Below, piece by piece: positions 42,766 through 51,723 of a DNA stretch of 64,000 nucleotides. The DNA comes from Oscillospiraceae bacterium (GTDB taxonomy: Bacteria > Bacillota_A > Clostridia > Oscillospirales > Oscillospiraceae), in assembly GCA_015067895.1 (NCBI GenBank), contig SVLP01000004.1:45906-109905 (forward strand), in the 5' to 3' direction. A program made the translations under genes and the position numbers. The number at the start of each line of letters is the position of its first letter. The first letter of the stretch is position 1. Below the pieces are notes generated by a model. It made no database searches. It was not told the DNA's origin and saw nothing but the letters and a program-made list of their open reading frames with translations.

Positions 42766-43767
42766 ATGATCGCAGTTCTCAAGCACGGAACCACCCCCGC
42801 CCAGCGGGATCACCTTGTCGCCTGGCTGAAGCGTATGAGCCTGGATGTCCACATTTCCGAGGGTGCCGAGGTCACCGTCCTGGGTCTCATCGGCGACACC
42901 AGCCGGGTGGACATGGAGCTGCTGGGCTCTCTGGAGATCGTCCAGAGCGTCAAGCGGGTCTCTGAGCCCTACAAACAGGTGAACCGGAAGTTCCATCCCC
43001 TGGACACCGTCATCGAGCTCGGTGACGCGAAGATCGGCGGCGGGCACTTCGCCATGATCGCGGGCCCCTGCTCCGTGGAAAGCGAGGATCAGATCATCTC
43101 TGTGGCCCAGTCCGTCAAGGCGGCGGGTGCGAAGATCCTCCGGGGCGGCGCCTACAAGCCCCGCACCTCCCCCTACGCCTTCCAGGGTCTGGGCACCCAG
43201 GGTCTGGAGCTGCTGAGAGCCGCGAGAAAAGCCACGGGCCTGCCCATCTGCACGGAGCTGATGGATCTGCGGCACTTGGACGAATTCCATGACATCGACA
43301 TGATCCAGATCGGTGCGAGAAATATGCAGAATTTCGACCTTCTGAAGGAGGTCGGCAAGACCGACAAGCCCATCCTTCTCAAGCGTGGCCTCAGCTCCAC
43401 GATCCAGGAGTGGCTCATGTCCGCCGAGTATATCATGTCCGAGGGCAACGAGAAGGTCATCCTCTGTGAGCGTGGCATCCGCACCTTTGAGACCGCCACC
43501 CGGAACACCCTCGACCTGAGCTGTGTGCCCATCCTCCACGAGCTGAGCCACCTGCCCGTTGTCGTCGATCCCAGCCATGCCACCGGCAAGGCCAAGCTGG
43601 TGGCTCCCATGGCCGCCGCCGCTGCGGCCGCCGGTGCCGACGGCATCATGATCGAAGTCCACAACGATCCCGCCCACGCCCTCTGCGACGGTGCCCAGTC
43701 CCTGACCCCCGAAAAGTTCGCGGATCTGGCAAAACGTGTGGCGATCATCCGGGAGGCCATGGCATGA
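42766..43767 (+). CDS. aroF: 3-deoxy-7-phosphoheptulonate (DAHP) synthase
   Basis: A 333-residue DAHP synthase of the AroA-beta/KDO8PS-like type with an N-terminal ferredoxin-like regulatory domain (about 1-75; LKHGTTPAQRDHLVAWLKRM) and a TIM barrel (FAMIAGPCSVES, RGGAYKPRTSPYAFQG, PVVVDPSHATGK). It condenses PEP and erythrose 4-phosphate, the first step of the shikimate pathway. The N-terminal domain is the one used for Tyr/Phe feedback in Thermotoga-type enzymes, which would add allosteric control to the leader-based control. AGGAGA precedes the ATG. Confidence 0.96.
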   Translation: MIAVLKHGTTPAQRDHLVAWLKRMSLDVHISEGAEVTVLGLIGDTSRVDMELLGSLEIVQSVKRVSEPYKQVNRKFHPLDTVIELGDAKIGGGHFAMIAGPCSVESEDQIISVAQSVKAAGAKILRGGAYKPRTSPYAFQGLGTQGLELLRAARKATGLPICTELMDLRHLDEFHDIDMIQIGARNMQNFDLLKEVGKTDKPILLKRGLSSTIQEWLMSAEYIMSEGNEKVILCERGIRTFETATRNTLDLSCVPILHELSHLPVVVDPSHATGKAKLVAPMAAAAAAAGADGIMIEVHNDPAHALCDGAQSLTPEKFADLAKRVAIIREAMA

Positions 43768-44594
43768 AGGTTGGAATTTTAGGACTCGGTCTCATTGGCG
43801 GAAGCCTGGCCCGGGCCTACGCCATGGCGGGCCACACGGTCTTCGCCGCCGAGAAGGACGAGAGCATGCTCGCCTTCGCCCAGCTGGCGGGTGCGGTGGA
43901 CGCGCCCCTGACGCCCGAAAACTTAAGCGAATGCGAGCTTGTCCTGCTTGCCATCTATCCTGAAGGCAGTGCCAATTGGCTGGAGGAGAACGCCCGCCAC
44001 ATTTCCCAAAACGCCCTGGTCATGGACTGCTGCGGCGTGAAGCAGCTGATCTGCGAGCGGTGCTTCCCCCTGGCTGAAGCCTACGGCTTCACCTTCATGG
44101 GCGGCCACCCCATGGCGGGCACCCATTTCTCCGGCTTCAAGTACAGCCGGGCCGACCTGTTCCGGGGGGCTCCCATGGTGCTGGTGCCCCACCGGTTCGA
44201 CGACATGGATCTGCTGGATCGGGCGAAGGATGCTCTGGCCCCCTGCGGCTTCGGCTCCTTCTCCGTCACCACCGCCCGGGATCATGACCGGATGATCGCC
44301 TTTACAAGCCAGATGCCCCACATTCTGAGCAACGCCTTCATCAAGTCCCCCACCGCTCTGGAGCACAAGGGCTTCTCGGCGGGCAGCTACAAGGATCTGA
44401 CCCGGGTGGCCTGGCTGAATCCCCGGATGTGGGCGGAGCTGTTTTTGGAGAACCGGGAATTTGTTATGAATGAATTGAACATCTATATCGCCGCTCTCGC
44501 AAGCTACCGGGACGCGGTGGAGGATCGGGATTTGGATACCCTCATCGCCCTCCTGGACGAGGGCAAGCGCCGAAAGGAGGAGGTCGACGGATGA
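43764..44594 (+). CDS. tyrA: Prephenate dehydrogenase
   Basis: A 276-residue NAD(P)-dependent enzyme with GILGLGLIGGSLARAY at the N-terminus and the catalytic GGHPMAGTHFSGF around residue 112, where His is the key residue. It turns prephenate to 4-hydroxyphenylpyruvate for tyrosine. No chorismate mutase or ACT domain is fused; the mutase is part of the pheA product in the same operon. Its ATG overlaps the aroF stop by four bases, and its end overlaps aroB likewise. Confidence 0.95.
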   Translation: MKVGILGLGLIGGSLARAYAMAGHTVFAAEKDESMLAFAQLAGAVDAPLTPENLSECELVLLAIYPEGSANWLEENARHISQNALVMDCCGVKQLICERCFPLAEAYGFTFMGGHPMAGTHFSGFKYSRADLFRGAPMVLVPHRFDDMDLLDRAKDALAPCGFGSFSVTTARDHDRMIAFTSQMPHILSNAFIKSPTALEHKGFSAGSYKDLTRVAWLNPRMWAELFLENREFVMNELNIYIAALASYRDAVEDRDLDTLIALLDEGKRRKEEVDG

Positions 44595-45643
44595 CCACCA
44601 TCGAAGTCAACGCATCGAAAAGCTACCATGTGGAGATCGGCTCCGGGCTGCTGCCGAGCTTAGGCGAGAAGGTCGCGGCTCTAGGGAAGGTGCAGAAGGT
44701 CTGCATCGTTAGTGACAGCACCGTCTGGCCCCTGTACGGTGCGGCGGCGGATGCCAGTCTCCACGCCGCCGGGCTGGAGGTCTGCTCCTTCGTCTTCCCC
44801 GCCGGGGAAGCCAGCAAGTGCGGCGCGACCTTCCTGGAATTGCTGAATTTCCTGGCAGAAAACCGTCTGACCCGCTCCGACGTTCTCGTTGCCCTGGGCG
44901 GCGGCGTGGTGGGCGATCTGACGGGCTTTGCTGCCGCCAGCTTCCTGCGGGGCATCCGCTTCGTGCAGGTTCCCACCACCCTGCTGGCTGCGGTGGACTC
45001 CTCCGTGGGCGGCAAGACTGCCATCGATCTGCCTGCGGGCAAGAATCTGGCCGGTGCCTTTTGTCAGCCCAGCCTGGTGCTGTGCGACATCGACTGCCTG
45101 AATACCCTGCCGGAGGATATCTTCCGGGACGGCTGCGCCGAGGTCATCAAGACCGCCATCCTCTTTGACGAGCCGCTTTTCATGGCGCTCGTCCGGGACG
45201 GTCTGGGATTTGACCGGGAGGCCGTCATCGCGGCCTGTGTGGCCCACAAGCGGGACATCGTCAACGCCGACGAATTCGACCGGGGCCAGCGGCAGCTCCT
45301 CAACCTTGGCCACACCATCGGCCACGGCGTGGAGGCCATGTCGGATTTCACCCTCTCCCACGGAAAGTCCGTGGCCATCGGCACCGCCATCGCGGCGCGC
45401 TCTGCGGCAGCGCTGGGCATCTGCGATCAGGGCACCGCGACGAGGATCATGTGGTGCCTTCAGCGATTCGGGCTGCCCATCTTCACGGACGATTCCGCAT
45501 CCGAGCTCTACGGCATGGCCCTGTCCGACAAGAAGCGCGCCGGGGATACGGTGAATCTGATCCTTCCCCAGCGCGTCGGCCAGTGCATCATCCGTCCCAC
45601 CCCCGTTTCCCAGCTGGAAGCGGTCATCCAGGCAGGTCTTTGA
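44591..45643 (+). CDS. aroB: 3-dehydroquinate synthase
   Basis: A 350-residue NAD- and zinc-dependent enzyme, second step of the shikimate pathway. It has the NAD-binding VALGGGVVGDLTGFAA, the VPTTLLAAVDSSVGGKTAIDLPAGKN signature (shown by DSSVGGKTAID) and the metal ligands in LNLGHTIGHGVEAM. It starts within the overlap with tyrA, and GGAGG precedes the ATG. The length is typical. Confidence 0.97.
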   Translation: MTTIEVNASKSYHVEIGSGLLPSLGEKVAALGKVQKVCIVSDSTVWPLYGAAADASLHAAGLEVCSFVFPAGEASKCGATFLELLNFLAENRLTRSDVLVALGGGVVGDLTGFAAASFLRGIRFVQVPTTLLAAVDSSVGGKTAIDLPAGKNLAGAFCQPSLVLCDIDCLNTLPEDIFRDGCAEVIKTAILFDEPLFMALVRDGLGFDREAVIAACVAHKRDIVNADEFDRGQRQLLNLGHTIGHGVEAMSDFTLSHGKSVAIGTAIAARSAAALGICDQGTATRIMWCLQRFGLPIFTDDSASELYGMALSDKKRAGDTVNLILPQRVGQCIIRPTPVSQLEAVIQAGL

Positions 45644-45644
45644 T

Positions 45645-46811
45645 ATGGATATCACGATTCAACCCAAAAAGCTGAAGGGCTCTGTGGAGGTCATTCCCTC
45701 CAAATCCCAGGCTCATCGCTACCTGATCTGTGCAGCCTTTGCGGATCAGCCCACCACCATCCATTGCGCGGAGACGAACCGGGATATCGAAGCCACGGCG
45801 GACTGTCTGCGGGCTCTGGGCGCGAAGATCGACCGCACAGAAAACGGCTATCACATCGAGCCCGCCGCAGTCATCCCCGAAAAAGCCACGCTCCCCTGCT
45901 GCGAAAGCGGCTCGACGCTCCGCTTTCTGCTCCCCGTTGCGGGTGCACTGGGCGTGGATGCCACATTTCAAATGGAGGGTCGCCTCCCCCAGCGGCCTCT
46001 GTCTCCCCTGTGGGAGGAGATGGAGCGGATGGGCTGTTCCCTCTCCCGCCCCACCCCGGACACCATCCTCTGTACCGGAAAGCTGAAGCCGGGAGAATAT
46101 ATCATTGACGGCGGCGTTTCCAGCCAGTTTATCACCGGACTGATGTTCGCCCAGAATCTGATCCCCGGTGAGAGTGAGATTACCATCACGGGAAGGCTCG
46201 AATCCACCCCATACTTCAACATGACCGGCAAAGCCCTGGATCTGTTCGGCTATCCCGGTTTCCATTCCCCTGGCACCGTTACGGTGGAAGGAGATTGGTC
46301 CAATGGTGCCTTCTGGCTGGCGGCCAATGCCCTGGGCAATGCGCTGGATGTTCAAAATCTGAATCCCAACTCCGTCCAGGGTGATCGAAAAGCAGCATCC
46401 CTTGTCCGGCTGCTTCGGGAAAATATGGAGATCGATGCCAGAGATATCCCCGACCTGGTTCCCATTCTCTCCATCGTGGCGGCAACCAATCAGGGGGCTG
46501 TCTTTCGAAACATTGCCCGGCTGCGGCTGAAGGAGTCCGACCGGGTGGCCTCCACCATTGCCATGCTGGTCGCCCTGGGTGGAAAAGCCGCCGAAATGGG
46601 CGGTCATCTGGTGGTCTGGGGCACAGGCCTTCGCGGCGGCACCGTGGATGCCGTCAACGACCACCGCATCGCCATGTCCGCCGCCATCGCCGCCACGGTC
46701 TGCAAAGAACCGGTGACCATCCTGGGCGCGGAATGCGTACAAAAATCCTACCCCCGTTTTTGGGAGGAATACACCCGTTTGGGAGGTAATTATGAGCTCA
46801 ACCTACGGTGA
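45645..46811 (+). CDS. aroA: 3-phosphoshikimate 1-carboxyvinyltransferase (EPSP synthase)
   Basis: A 388-residue enzyme, shorter than the common 430 but with all main motifs: KSQAHRYLICAAFA, the ESGSTLRFLLPV loop, GGVSSQFITGLMFA and LKESDRVASTIAML. It joins PEP to shikimate 3-phosphate. The loop that usually reads GNAGTxxR here is CESGSTLRF, the class with Ser-Gly-Ser, which is seen in Clostridia. Its ATG comes one base after the aroB stop, with a weak ribosome binding site, so it probably relies on coupling. It overlaps aroC by 20 bp. Confidence 0.95.
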   Translation: MDITIQPKKLKGSVEVIPSKSQAHRYLICAAFADQPTTIHCAETNRDIEATADCLRALGAKIDRTENGYHIEPAAVIPEKATLPCCESGSTLRFLLPVAGALGVDATFQMEGRLPQRPLSPLWEEMERMGCSLSRPTPDTILCTGKLKPGEYIIDGGVSSQFITGLMFAQNLIPGESEITITGRLESTPYFNMTGKALDLFGYPGFHSPGTVTVEGDWSNGAFWLAANALGNALDVQNLNPNSVQGDRKAASLVRLLRENMEIDARDIPDLVPILSIVAATNQGAVFRNIARLRLKESDRVASTIAMLVALGGKAAEMGGHLVVWGTGLRGGTVDAVNDHRIAMSAAIAATVCKEPVTILGAECVQKSYPRFWEEYTRLGGNYELNLR

Positions 46812-47871
46812 AATGATAAAACTCTCCATCTTCGGCCAGTCCCACGGAGCCGCCATCGGCATGACCCTGGACGGTGTTCCCGCCGGACTGCCCGTTGATC
46901 TTGATAAATTGCAGGAATTCCTCAACCGCCGGGCCCCCGGTCAGAACGACTGGTCGACCCCCCGGCGGGAGGAGGATCGTCCCGAATTTCTCTCCGGCAT
47001 TTTGAACGGCTTCACCACCGGAGCCCCCATCGCCGCCATCATCCGCAACAACAACACCCGCTCCGGTGATTACAATAACCTGAAAAACTGCCCCCGTCCC
47101 GGTCACGCGGACTACACCGCCCAGGTCAAGTACCGGGGCTTCCAGGACGCAGCCGGCGGCGGTCACTTCTCCGGGCGGCTGACCGCGCCGCTGTGCATCG
47201 CAGGCGGCCTGTGCAAGCAGTGGCTTGAGGAGGAAGGTGTGCGGATCGGGGCGCACATCGAGTGGATCAACGGGATCGACGACAACCACTTTGACCCCAT
47301 GGCCCCCCAGCTGGACAGGATCGGCAAAGATTTCCCCGTCATTTCCTCCCTCTGCGGCGAACAGATGCGTGAAGAGATTGCCGACGCCAGAGCTGCAAAG
47401 GACAGCGTCGGCGGCATCATCGAATGCGCCGCCGTGGGCGTCCCCGCCGGACTGGGTGAACCCATGTTCGGTGGTATGGAGTCGAGAATTGCACAGCTTG
47501 TCTACGGCATCCCCGCCGTCAAGTCGGTGGAGTTTGGCCTGGGGCAGGCGGTCGCCTGGCGCTGTGGCAGCAAGAGCAACGACGAATACACCGTGGAGCA
47601 CGGCGAGGTCAAGACTCTGACCAACCACTGCGGCGGCATCCTCGGCGGCATCACCAATGGTATGCCCATCCTCTTCCGCGCCGCCATCAAGCCCACTCCC
47701 TCCATTTCCAAGCCCCAGCAGACGGTCGATCTCGAAACCGGCGAGCGCACCGTCATCCAGATCAAGGGTCGCCACGACCCCTGCATCGTCCCCCGGGCCG
47801 TTCCCGTTGTGGAGGCCGCCGCCGCCATCGCCATCTTTGACGCATGGCTGGAATTCAGAGCAAGGAGATAA
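46792..47871 (+). CDS. aroC: Chorismate synthase
   Basis: A 359-residue FMN-dependent lyase making chorismate. SIFGQSHGAAIG opens it; RPGHADYTAQVKY, GGGHFSGRLTA and the C-terminal GRHDPCIVPRAVPVVEA are conserved. The start lies inside the end of aroA after GGGAGGT, giving tight coupling. It is followed six bases later by pheA. Length normal. Confidence 0.97.
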   Translation: MSSTYGEMIKLSIFGQSHGAAIGMTLDGVPAGLPVDLDKLQEFLNRRAPGQNDWSTPRREEDRPEFLSGILNGFTTGAPIAAIIRNNNTRSGDYNNLKNCPRPGHADYTAQVKYRGFQDAAGGGHFSGRLTAPLCIAGGLCKQWLEEEGVRIGAHIEWINGIDDNHFDPMAPQLDRIGKDFPVISSLCGEQMREEIADARAAKDSVGGIIECAAVGVPAGLGEPMFGGMESRIAQLVYGIPAVKSVEFGLGQAVAWRCGSKSNDEYTVEHGEVKTLTNHCGGILGGITNGMPILFRAAIKPTPSISKPQQTVDLETGERTVIQIKGRHDPCIVPRAVPVVEAAAAIAIFDAWLEFRARR

Positions 47872-47876
47872 GAAAT

Positions 47877-49019
47877 ATGGATCTGAACGAATTGCGAAAA
47901 GGCATCAACGACATTGACGAGCAAATGCTGGAGCTGTTCCTCCGGCGGATGGATCTGGCAAGCCAGGTAGCTGACTACAAGCGGGAGCACGATCTGCCCA
48001 TCCTCCAGCCCGCCCGGGAGCGGGAGATCCTGAAAAAGGTGGCGGACAAGGCAGGCCCCGAGCTGGGCGGCTATGCCCGCGTCCTCTTCTCCATGCTCAT
48101 CGAGCTGAGCAAAAGCTACCAGAACAAGCTGGGCAACAAGGAGATCGAGCTCCACCGGCACATTGCCGACGCCATTGAGACCACGCCCAAGCTTTTCCCC
48201 CGCTCTCCCATGGTGGCCTGTCAGGGCGTGGAAGGTGCCAACTCCCAGATCGCCTGTGAGAAGATCTTCCAGAACCCCTTCATCATGTACTTCAAGACCT
48301 TTGAGTCCGTCTTCACCGCCATCGAGCAGGGGCTTTGCCAGTACGGCATCCTGCCCATCGAGAACTCCACCGCAGGCTCCGTCAAGAAGGTCTACGATTT
48401 GATGATCCACCACAATTTCTCCATCGTCCGCACCTTCCGTCTGAAGATCGACCACAACCTTCTGGCGAAAAAGGGCGCAAAGCTGGAGGATATCAAGGAA
48501 ATTTACTCCCACGAGCAGGCCATCGGCCAGTGCGGCGCGTTCCTGGAGAAGCTGACGGGCGTGAAGGTCATCGCCGTGGAAAATACGGCTGTCGCCGCCA
48601 AGATGGTGGCCGAGTCCGACCGCAGCGACATCGCCGCCATCTCCAGCCGGAGCTGCGCGGAGCTCTACGGCCTCCAGAATCTGGCTCCCTCCATCCAGGA
48701 CAAGGACAACAACCGCACCCGGTTCATCTGCATTTCGAAAAATCTGGAGATCTATCCCGGCGCAGACAAGACCAGCATCATGATGATCCTGCCCCACCGG
48801 CCCGGCAGCCTGTACCGCGTGCTGGCGCGGCTTTACGTGCTGGGCATCAACGTGACCAAGCTGGAGTCCCGTCCCATCCCCAACCGGGATTTCGAGTTCA
48901 TGTTCTATTTCGATCTGGATACCTCCATCTACTCCGAGGAGTTCGTCCAGCTCATGTGCGAGCTGGATGATCTGTGCGAGGAATTCAAATACTTAGGCAG
49001 CTACAGCGAGGTGGTATGA
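47877..49019 (+). CDS. pheA: Bifunctional chorismate mutase/prephenate dehydratase (P-protein)
   Basis: A 380-residue fusion. Residues 1-90 are an AroQ-type chorismate mutase (LRKGINDIDEQMLELFLRRM). About 110-290 form the prephenate dehydratase domain with GILPIENSTAGSV, HEQAIGQC and the catalytic NRTRF. About 300-375 are an ACT domain (HRPGSLYRVLARLYVLGINV) that binds Phe for feedback. It makes phenylpyruvate from chorismate. AAGGAGA precedes the ATG used; an in-frame ATG 33 bp earlier lies in aroC. Confidence 0.96.
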   Translation: MDLNELRKGINDIDEQMLELFLRRMDLASQVADYKREHDLPILQPAREREILKKVADKAGPELGGYARVLFSMLIELSKSYQNKLGNKEIELHRHIADAIETTPKLFPRSPMVACQGVEGANSQIACEKIFQNPFIMYFKTFESVFTAIEQGLCQYGILPIENSTAGSVKKVYDLMIHHNFSIVRTFRLKIDHNLLAKKGAKLEDIKEIYSHEQAIGQCGAFLEKLTGVKVIAVENTAVAAKMVAESDRSDIAAISSRSCAELYGLQNLAPSIQDKDNNRTRFICISKNLEIYPGADKTSIMMILPHRPGSLYRVLARLYVLGINVTKLESRPIPNRDFEFMFYFDLDTSIYSEEFVQLMCELDDLCEEFKYLGSYSEVV

Positions 49020-50239
49020 TGAAATTCGGACTTTTGGGTCGGAAGCTGGGCCACAGCTATTCGCCCATGATCTTCGATCTGATGGGCGGCTACCGGTATG
49101 ACCTTTTCGAGCGGGAGCCTGACGGCATCGAAGACCTGCTTCGCAGCGAGCCCTTCGACGGACTGAACGTGACCATCCCCTACAAAAAAGAAGTCCTGCA
49201 ATACCTGGACGAGGTGGACGAGCTGGCTCTGCGCTTAGGCTCCGTCAACACCATCGTCAAGCGCGATGGCCGTCTGGAGGGACACAACTCCGATTATTAC
49301 GGCTTTTTGTCCATGGTCAAGCGCACGGGCATCGATGTGACGGGCAGGAAGGTGCTCGTCCTCGGCTCCGGCGGCGCGTCGGTGACGGTGGTGGCTGTTT
49401 TGGAAGACTTGGGCGCACAGGTGGTCATCGTCTCCCGCTCCGGCCAGAACAATTATGACAATCTGCATCTGCATGCGGATGCATCGCTGATCGTGAATAC
49501 CACCCCCGTGGGCATGTATCCCAACAACGGCGTTGCGCCCCTGGATGTGGGACGGTTCCCGAATCTGGAGGGTGTGCTGGATCTCATTTACAATCCCGCC
49601 CGGACGCAGCTTTTGATGGACTGCGAAAAATACGGCATCCCCGGCTGGAACGGCCTGTGGATGCTGGTGGCTCAGGCGAAAAAGAGCGCGGAGTGGTTCA
49701 TGGGAAAGGAGCTGCCCGATTCCATCATCTCTGAGATCCACCGCAAGCTCCGGGATCGGATGGAGAACATCGCCCTGGTGGGCATGGCCGGCTGCGGCAA
49801 GAGCAGCATCGGAAAGCTCCTGGCCAGGGAGACCGGCAAGGTCTTCGTGGACGCGGACGCGGAGATCGAAGCCTTGGCGGGCAAGACCATCCCCGAGATC
49901 TTCGCCCAGGACGGCGAGGAGGAATTCCGCCGTCTGGAGACGGAGGTTCTGGCAGCTCTCGGCAAAAGATCCGGTCTGGTCATCGCCACCGGCGGCGGCT
50001 GCGTCACCCGGGAGCGGAACTACCCCATCCTCCACCAGAACAGCCGGATCCTCTGGCTCACCCGCTGCCCCACCAAGCTGCCCACCAAGGGCCGCCCCCT
50101 GTCCCAGAAGACCACCCCGGCGGTGCTCTACGAGCAGCGAAAGCACCTGTACCAGTCCTTCGCCGACGCTTCTGTGGACAACGACGGCACCCGGGGCGAG
50201 ACCCTGACCCAAATTCTGAACCTTCTGGAGGTGCTGTGA
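49019..50239 (+). CDS. aroE: Shikimate dehydrogenase-shikimate kinase fusion
   Basis: A 406-residue two-enzyme fusion. Residues 1-245 are AroE: KLGHSYSPMIFD, the catalytic Lys in NVTIPYKKEVLQYL, NTIVK, GHNSDYYGF and LGSGGASVTVVAV. About 250-406 are AroK: Walker A VGMAGCGKSS, DADAEIE, ATGGGCVTRE and RPLSQK. They act in consecutive steps, making shikimate and then its 3-phosphate. The order here is dehydrogenase first. The ATG overlaps the pheA stop and GAGGT precedes it. Both active sites look complete. Confidence 0.93.
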   Translation: MKFGLLGRKLGHSYSPMIFDLMGGYRYDLFEREPDGIEDLLRSEPFDGLNVTIPYKKEVLQYLDEVDELALRLGSVNTIVKRDGRLEGHNSDYYGFLSMVKRTGIDVTGRKVLVLGSGGASVTVVAVLEDLGAQVVIVSRSGQNNYDNLHLHADASLIVNTTPVGMYPNNGVAPLDVGRFPNLEGVLDLIYNPARTQLLMDCEKYGIPGWNGLWMLVAQAKKSAEWFMGKELPDSIISEIHRKLRDRMENIALVGMAGCGKSSIGKLLARETGKVFVDADAEIEALAGKTIPEIFAQDGEEEFRRLETEVLAALGKRSGLVIATGGGCVTRERNYPILHQNSRILWLTRCPTKLPTKGRPLSQKTTPAVLYEQRKHLYQSFADASVDNDGTRGETLTQILNLLEVL

Positions 50240-50670
50240 TGAAAATTCTGGTACTCAACGGCCCCAACATCAACATGCTGGGCATCCGGGAGCCTGGCGT
50301 TTACGGCTCCCAGAGCTACGCCGAGCTGTTGCGTCTGCTGGCGCAGTGGGCAGCAGAGCTGGGCATCGAGCTGGAGCATTATCAGTCCAACCACGAGGGC
50401 TGTCTCGTGGACAAGATCCAGGCGGCCTGGGGCGTTTTCGACGGCATCGTCATCAACCCCGCCGCCTACACCCACACCAGTGTCGCCATTCTGGACGCAC
50501 TGAAGGCCGTCGCCCTCCCCGCCGTGGAAGTCCACATCTCCGATGTCAAGCAGCGGGAGAATTTCCGCCAGATCAGCTATGCGGGCAAGGCATGCGTCAA
50601 GACCATCATGGGTCAGGGGCTGGACGGATACCGGCAGGCATTGGTATTTTTGAAGGAATATCTGGGCTAA
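50239..50670 (+). CDS. aroQ: Type II 3-dehydroquinate dehydratase
   Basis: A 143-residue dodecamer-forming enzyme: LNGPNINMLGIREPGVYG holds the catalytic Tyr, YQSNHEG and the active-site NPAAYTHTSVA and VHISDVKQRENFR follow. It converts 3-dehydroquinate to 3-dehydroshikimate. With it the operon has all seven shikimate steps. It begins at an ATG overlapping the aroE-K stop, seven bases after GGAGG, and is the last gene of the operon. Confidence 0.96.
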   Translation: MKILVLNGPNINMLGIREPGVYGSQSYAELLRLLAQWAAELGIELEHYQSNHEGCLVDKIQAAWGVFDGIVINPAAYTHTSVAILDALKAVALPAVEVHISDVKQRENFRQISYAGKACVKTIMGQGLDGYRQALVFLKEYLG

Positions 50671-50686
50671 ACCGAAAAAGAATTTT

Positions 50687-50891
50687 CTTGCCCCCGCATT
50701 TATGAGGGGGGTGGCCCGCAGGGCCGGGGGGAGTCCACATATTTGCCATGCAAATATGTGAAATGCCCACTTTTCACGAAAAAGCGGGCACACCCCCTCC
50801 GACCTCGCTTCGCTCGGCCACCTGAAGGTGAATTGCCCCGAAGGGGCAAGAGAGGCCACCCTGGGGTGCCCCCATAAATGGGGGAGGCAAG
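50687..50891. repeat. Family B intergenic repeat, copy 3
   Basis: It begins CTTGCCCCCGCATTTATGAG and ends CCCATAAATGGGGGAGGCAAG, so its two ends are inverted copies. The middle carries GGTGAATTGCCCCGAAGGGGC, shared (reversed) with the family A copy at 19485. It fills most of the aroQ downstream gap. Confidence 0.7.
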
Positions 50892-50909
50892 GGTCTTTTC
50901 CCAAAATGA

Positions 50910-50939
50910 AAGACCGGAAGTCCTGAGACTTCCGGTCTT
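50910..50939. terminator. Terminator between aroQ and a minus-strand gene
   Basis: Stem AAGACCGGAAGTC/GACTTCCGGTCTT with a CTGA loop; T-rich on both sides, so it may act in both directions. Confidence 0.85.
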
Positions 50940-50953
50940 GCTGTTTATGGGGA

Positions 50954-51241
50954 TTACTTGCCAGCCAGAGCACGTTCCAGCCAGACGGCACCGAGATCCA
51001 GCGCGGTGTACAGGCCGACCTTCTCGGCCTTCTTGACGATCTGGGCGCGGCCCTTGATGTTGGGGTCGGTGAGCTGGAGCTGGATGGCGACCTTGTTGGC
51101 CACGTCGGTGTCGCCGACCTTCTTATAGTCGATGATCTGGAGCATGATGATGTGGCTGTCGGCCATGGAGCCGTAGTAGATGAGATTGTCCTTGCGCATC
51201 AGGGGACGGCCCTTGAACGTAAGGCCCTTATTTTCTGCCAT
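50954..51241 (-). CDS. Conserved small protein, unknown
   Basis: A 95-residue soluble protein: KGLTFKGRPLMRKDNLIYYG, then a beta-rich middle (HIIMLQIIDYKKV, KVAIQLQLTDPNIKG) and a helical end (YTALDLGAVWLERALAG). It has no membrane segment, Cys motif or known catalytic motif. An AAGGAGG lies before the ATG, while the upstream continuation of the frame has none. I believe similar proteins occur in related Clostridia but cannot name a family. It lies downstream of ireB, separated by that gene's terminator. Confidence 0.78.
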   Translation of the reverse strand: MAENKGLTFKGRPLMRKDNLIYYGSMADSHIIMLQIIDYKKVGDTDVANKVAIQLQLTDPNIKGRAQIVKKAEKVGLYTALDLGAVWLERALAGK

Positions 51242-51354
51242 GTGTACCTCCTTGTCGGAAAAAGCGGATAGACGGATACGGAGCTTGCGGAAACGCGGAT
51301 CAAACCGTCCGCTTTGTTGGGCGATTTCATCAGCACTTCCGCGGCATGAAAAGA

Positions 51355-51376
51355 GGGCTTTTGCGCGCAAAAGCCC
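51355..51376 (-). terminator. Terminator after ireB
   Basis: Stem GGGCTTTTGC/GCAAAAGCCC with almost no loop, followed on the minus strand by TCTTTTC. Confidence 0.75.
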
Positions 51377-51389
51377 CGGATCATACCAT

Positions 51390-51641
51390 TTACCTGTTGA
51401 ACAGATAGCACTGCACCAGCTCCTGGAGCAGCTCGTCCCGGTCCAGCTTGCAGATCATGCTTCTGGCTCCGTTGTAATTGGTGATGTAGGTGGGGTCCTC
51501 GGTGAGAAGGTAGCCCACGATCTGGTTGATGGGATTGTAGCCCTTCTCGCTCAGAGCGTCGTATACACTGCGAAGGATCCGACGCATATTCTCTTGTTCA
51601 TCGCTGGGGACCGTAAACTTGATGGTGTTGTTGTCCGTCAT
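51390..51641 (-). CDS. ireB: IreB-family regulatory phosphoprotein
   Basis: An 83-residue protein of the IreB (formerly DUF965/YrzL) family: [20 protein letters not shown], then [20 protein letters not shown] and [16 protein letters not shown]. In Enterococcus, IreB is phosphorylated by the PASTA kinase IreK and tunes cephalosporin tolerance. The N-terminal Thr residues (DNNTIKFT) are where such phosphorylation occurs in the homolog. It has its own strong promoter and AAGGAGG. It often precedes ruvX and a small zinc protein in other genomes, which are absent here. Confidence 0.95.
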   Translation of the reverse strand: MTDNNTIKFTVPSDEQENMRRILRSVYDALSEKGYNPINQIVGYLLTEDPTYITNYNGARSMICKLDRDELLQELVQCYLFNR

Positions 51642-51670
51642 GTGATCGACCTCCTTTGCATATTGCCACT

Positions 51671-51699
51671 ATTATAGCCCAAATTTTCGAATATGTAAA
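51671..51699 (-). promoter_or_regulatory. Promoter of ireB
   Basis: Minus-strand -35 TTTACA (51694-51699), 17 bp, -10 TATAAT (51671-51676). Confidence 0.8.
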
Positions 51700-51723
51700 G
51701 GGCGAAAAGAAAAAATTAATCTT

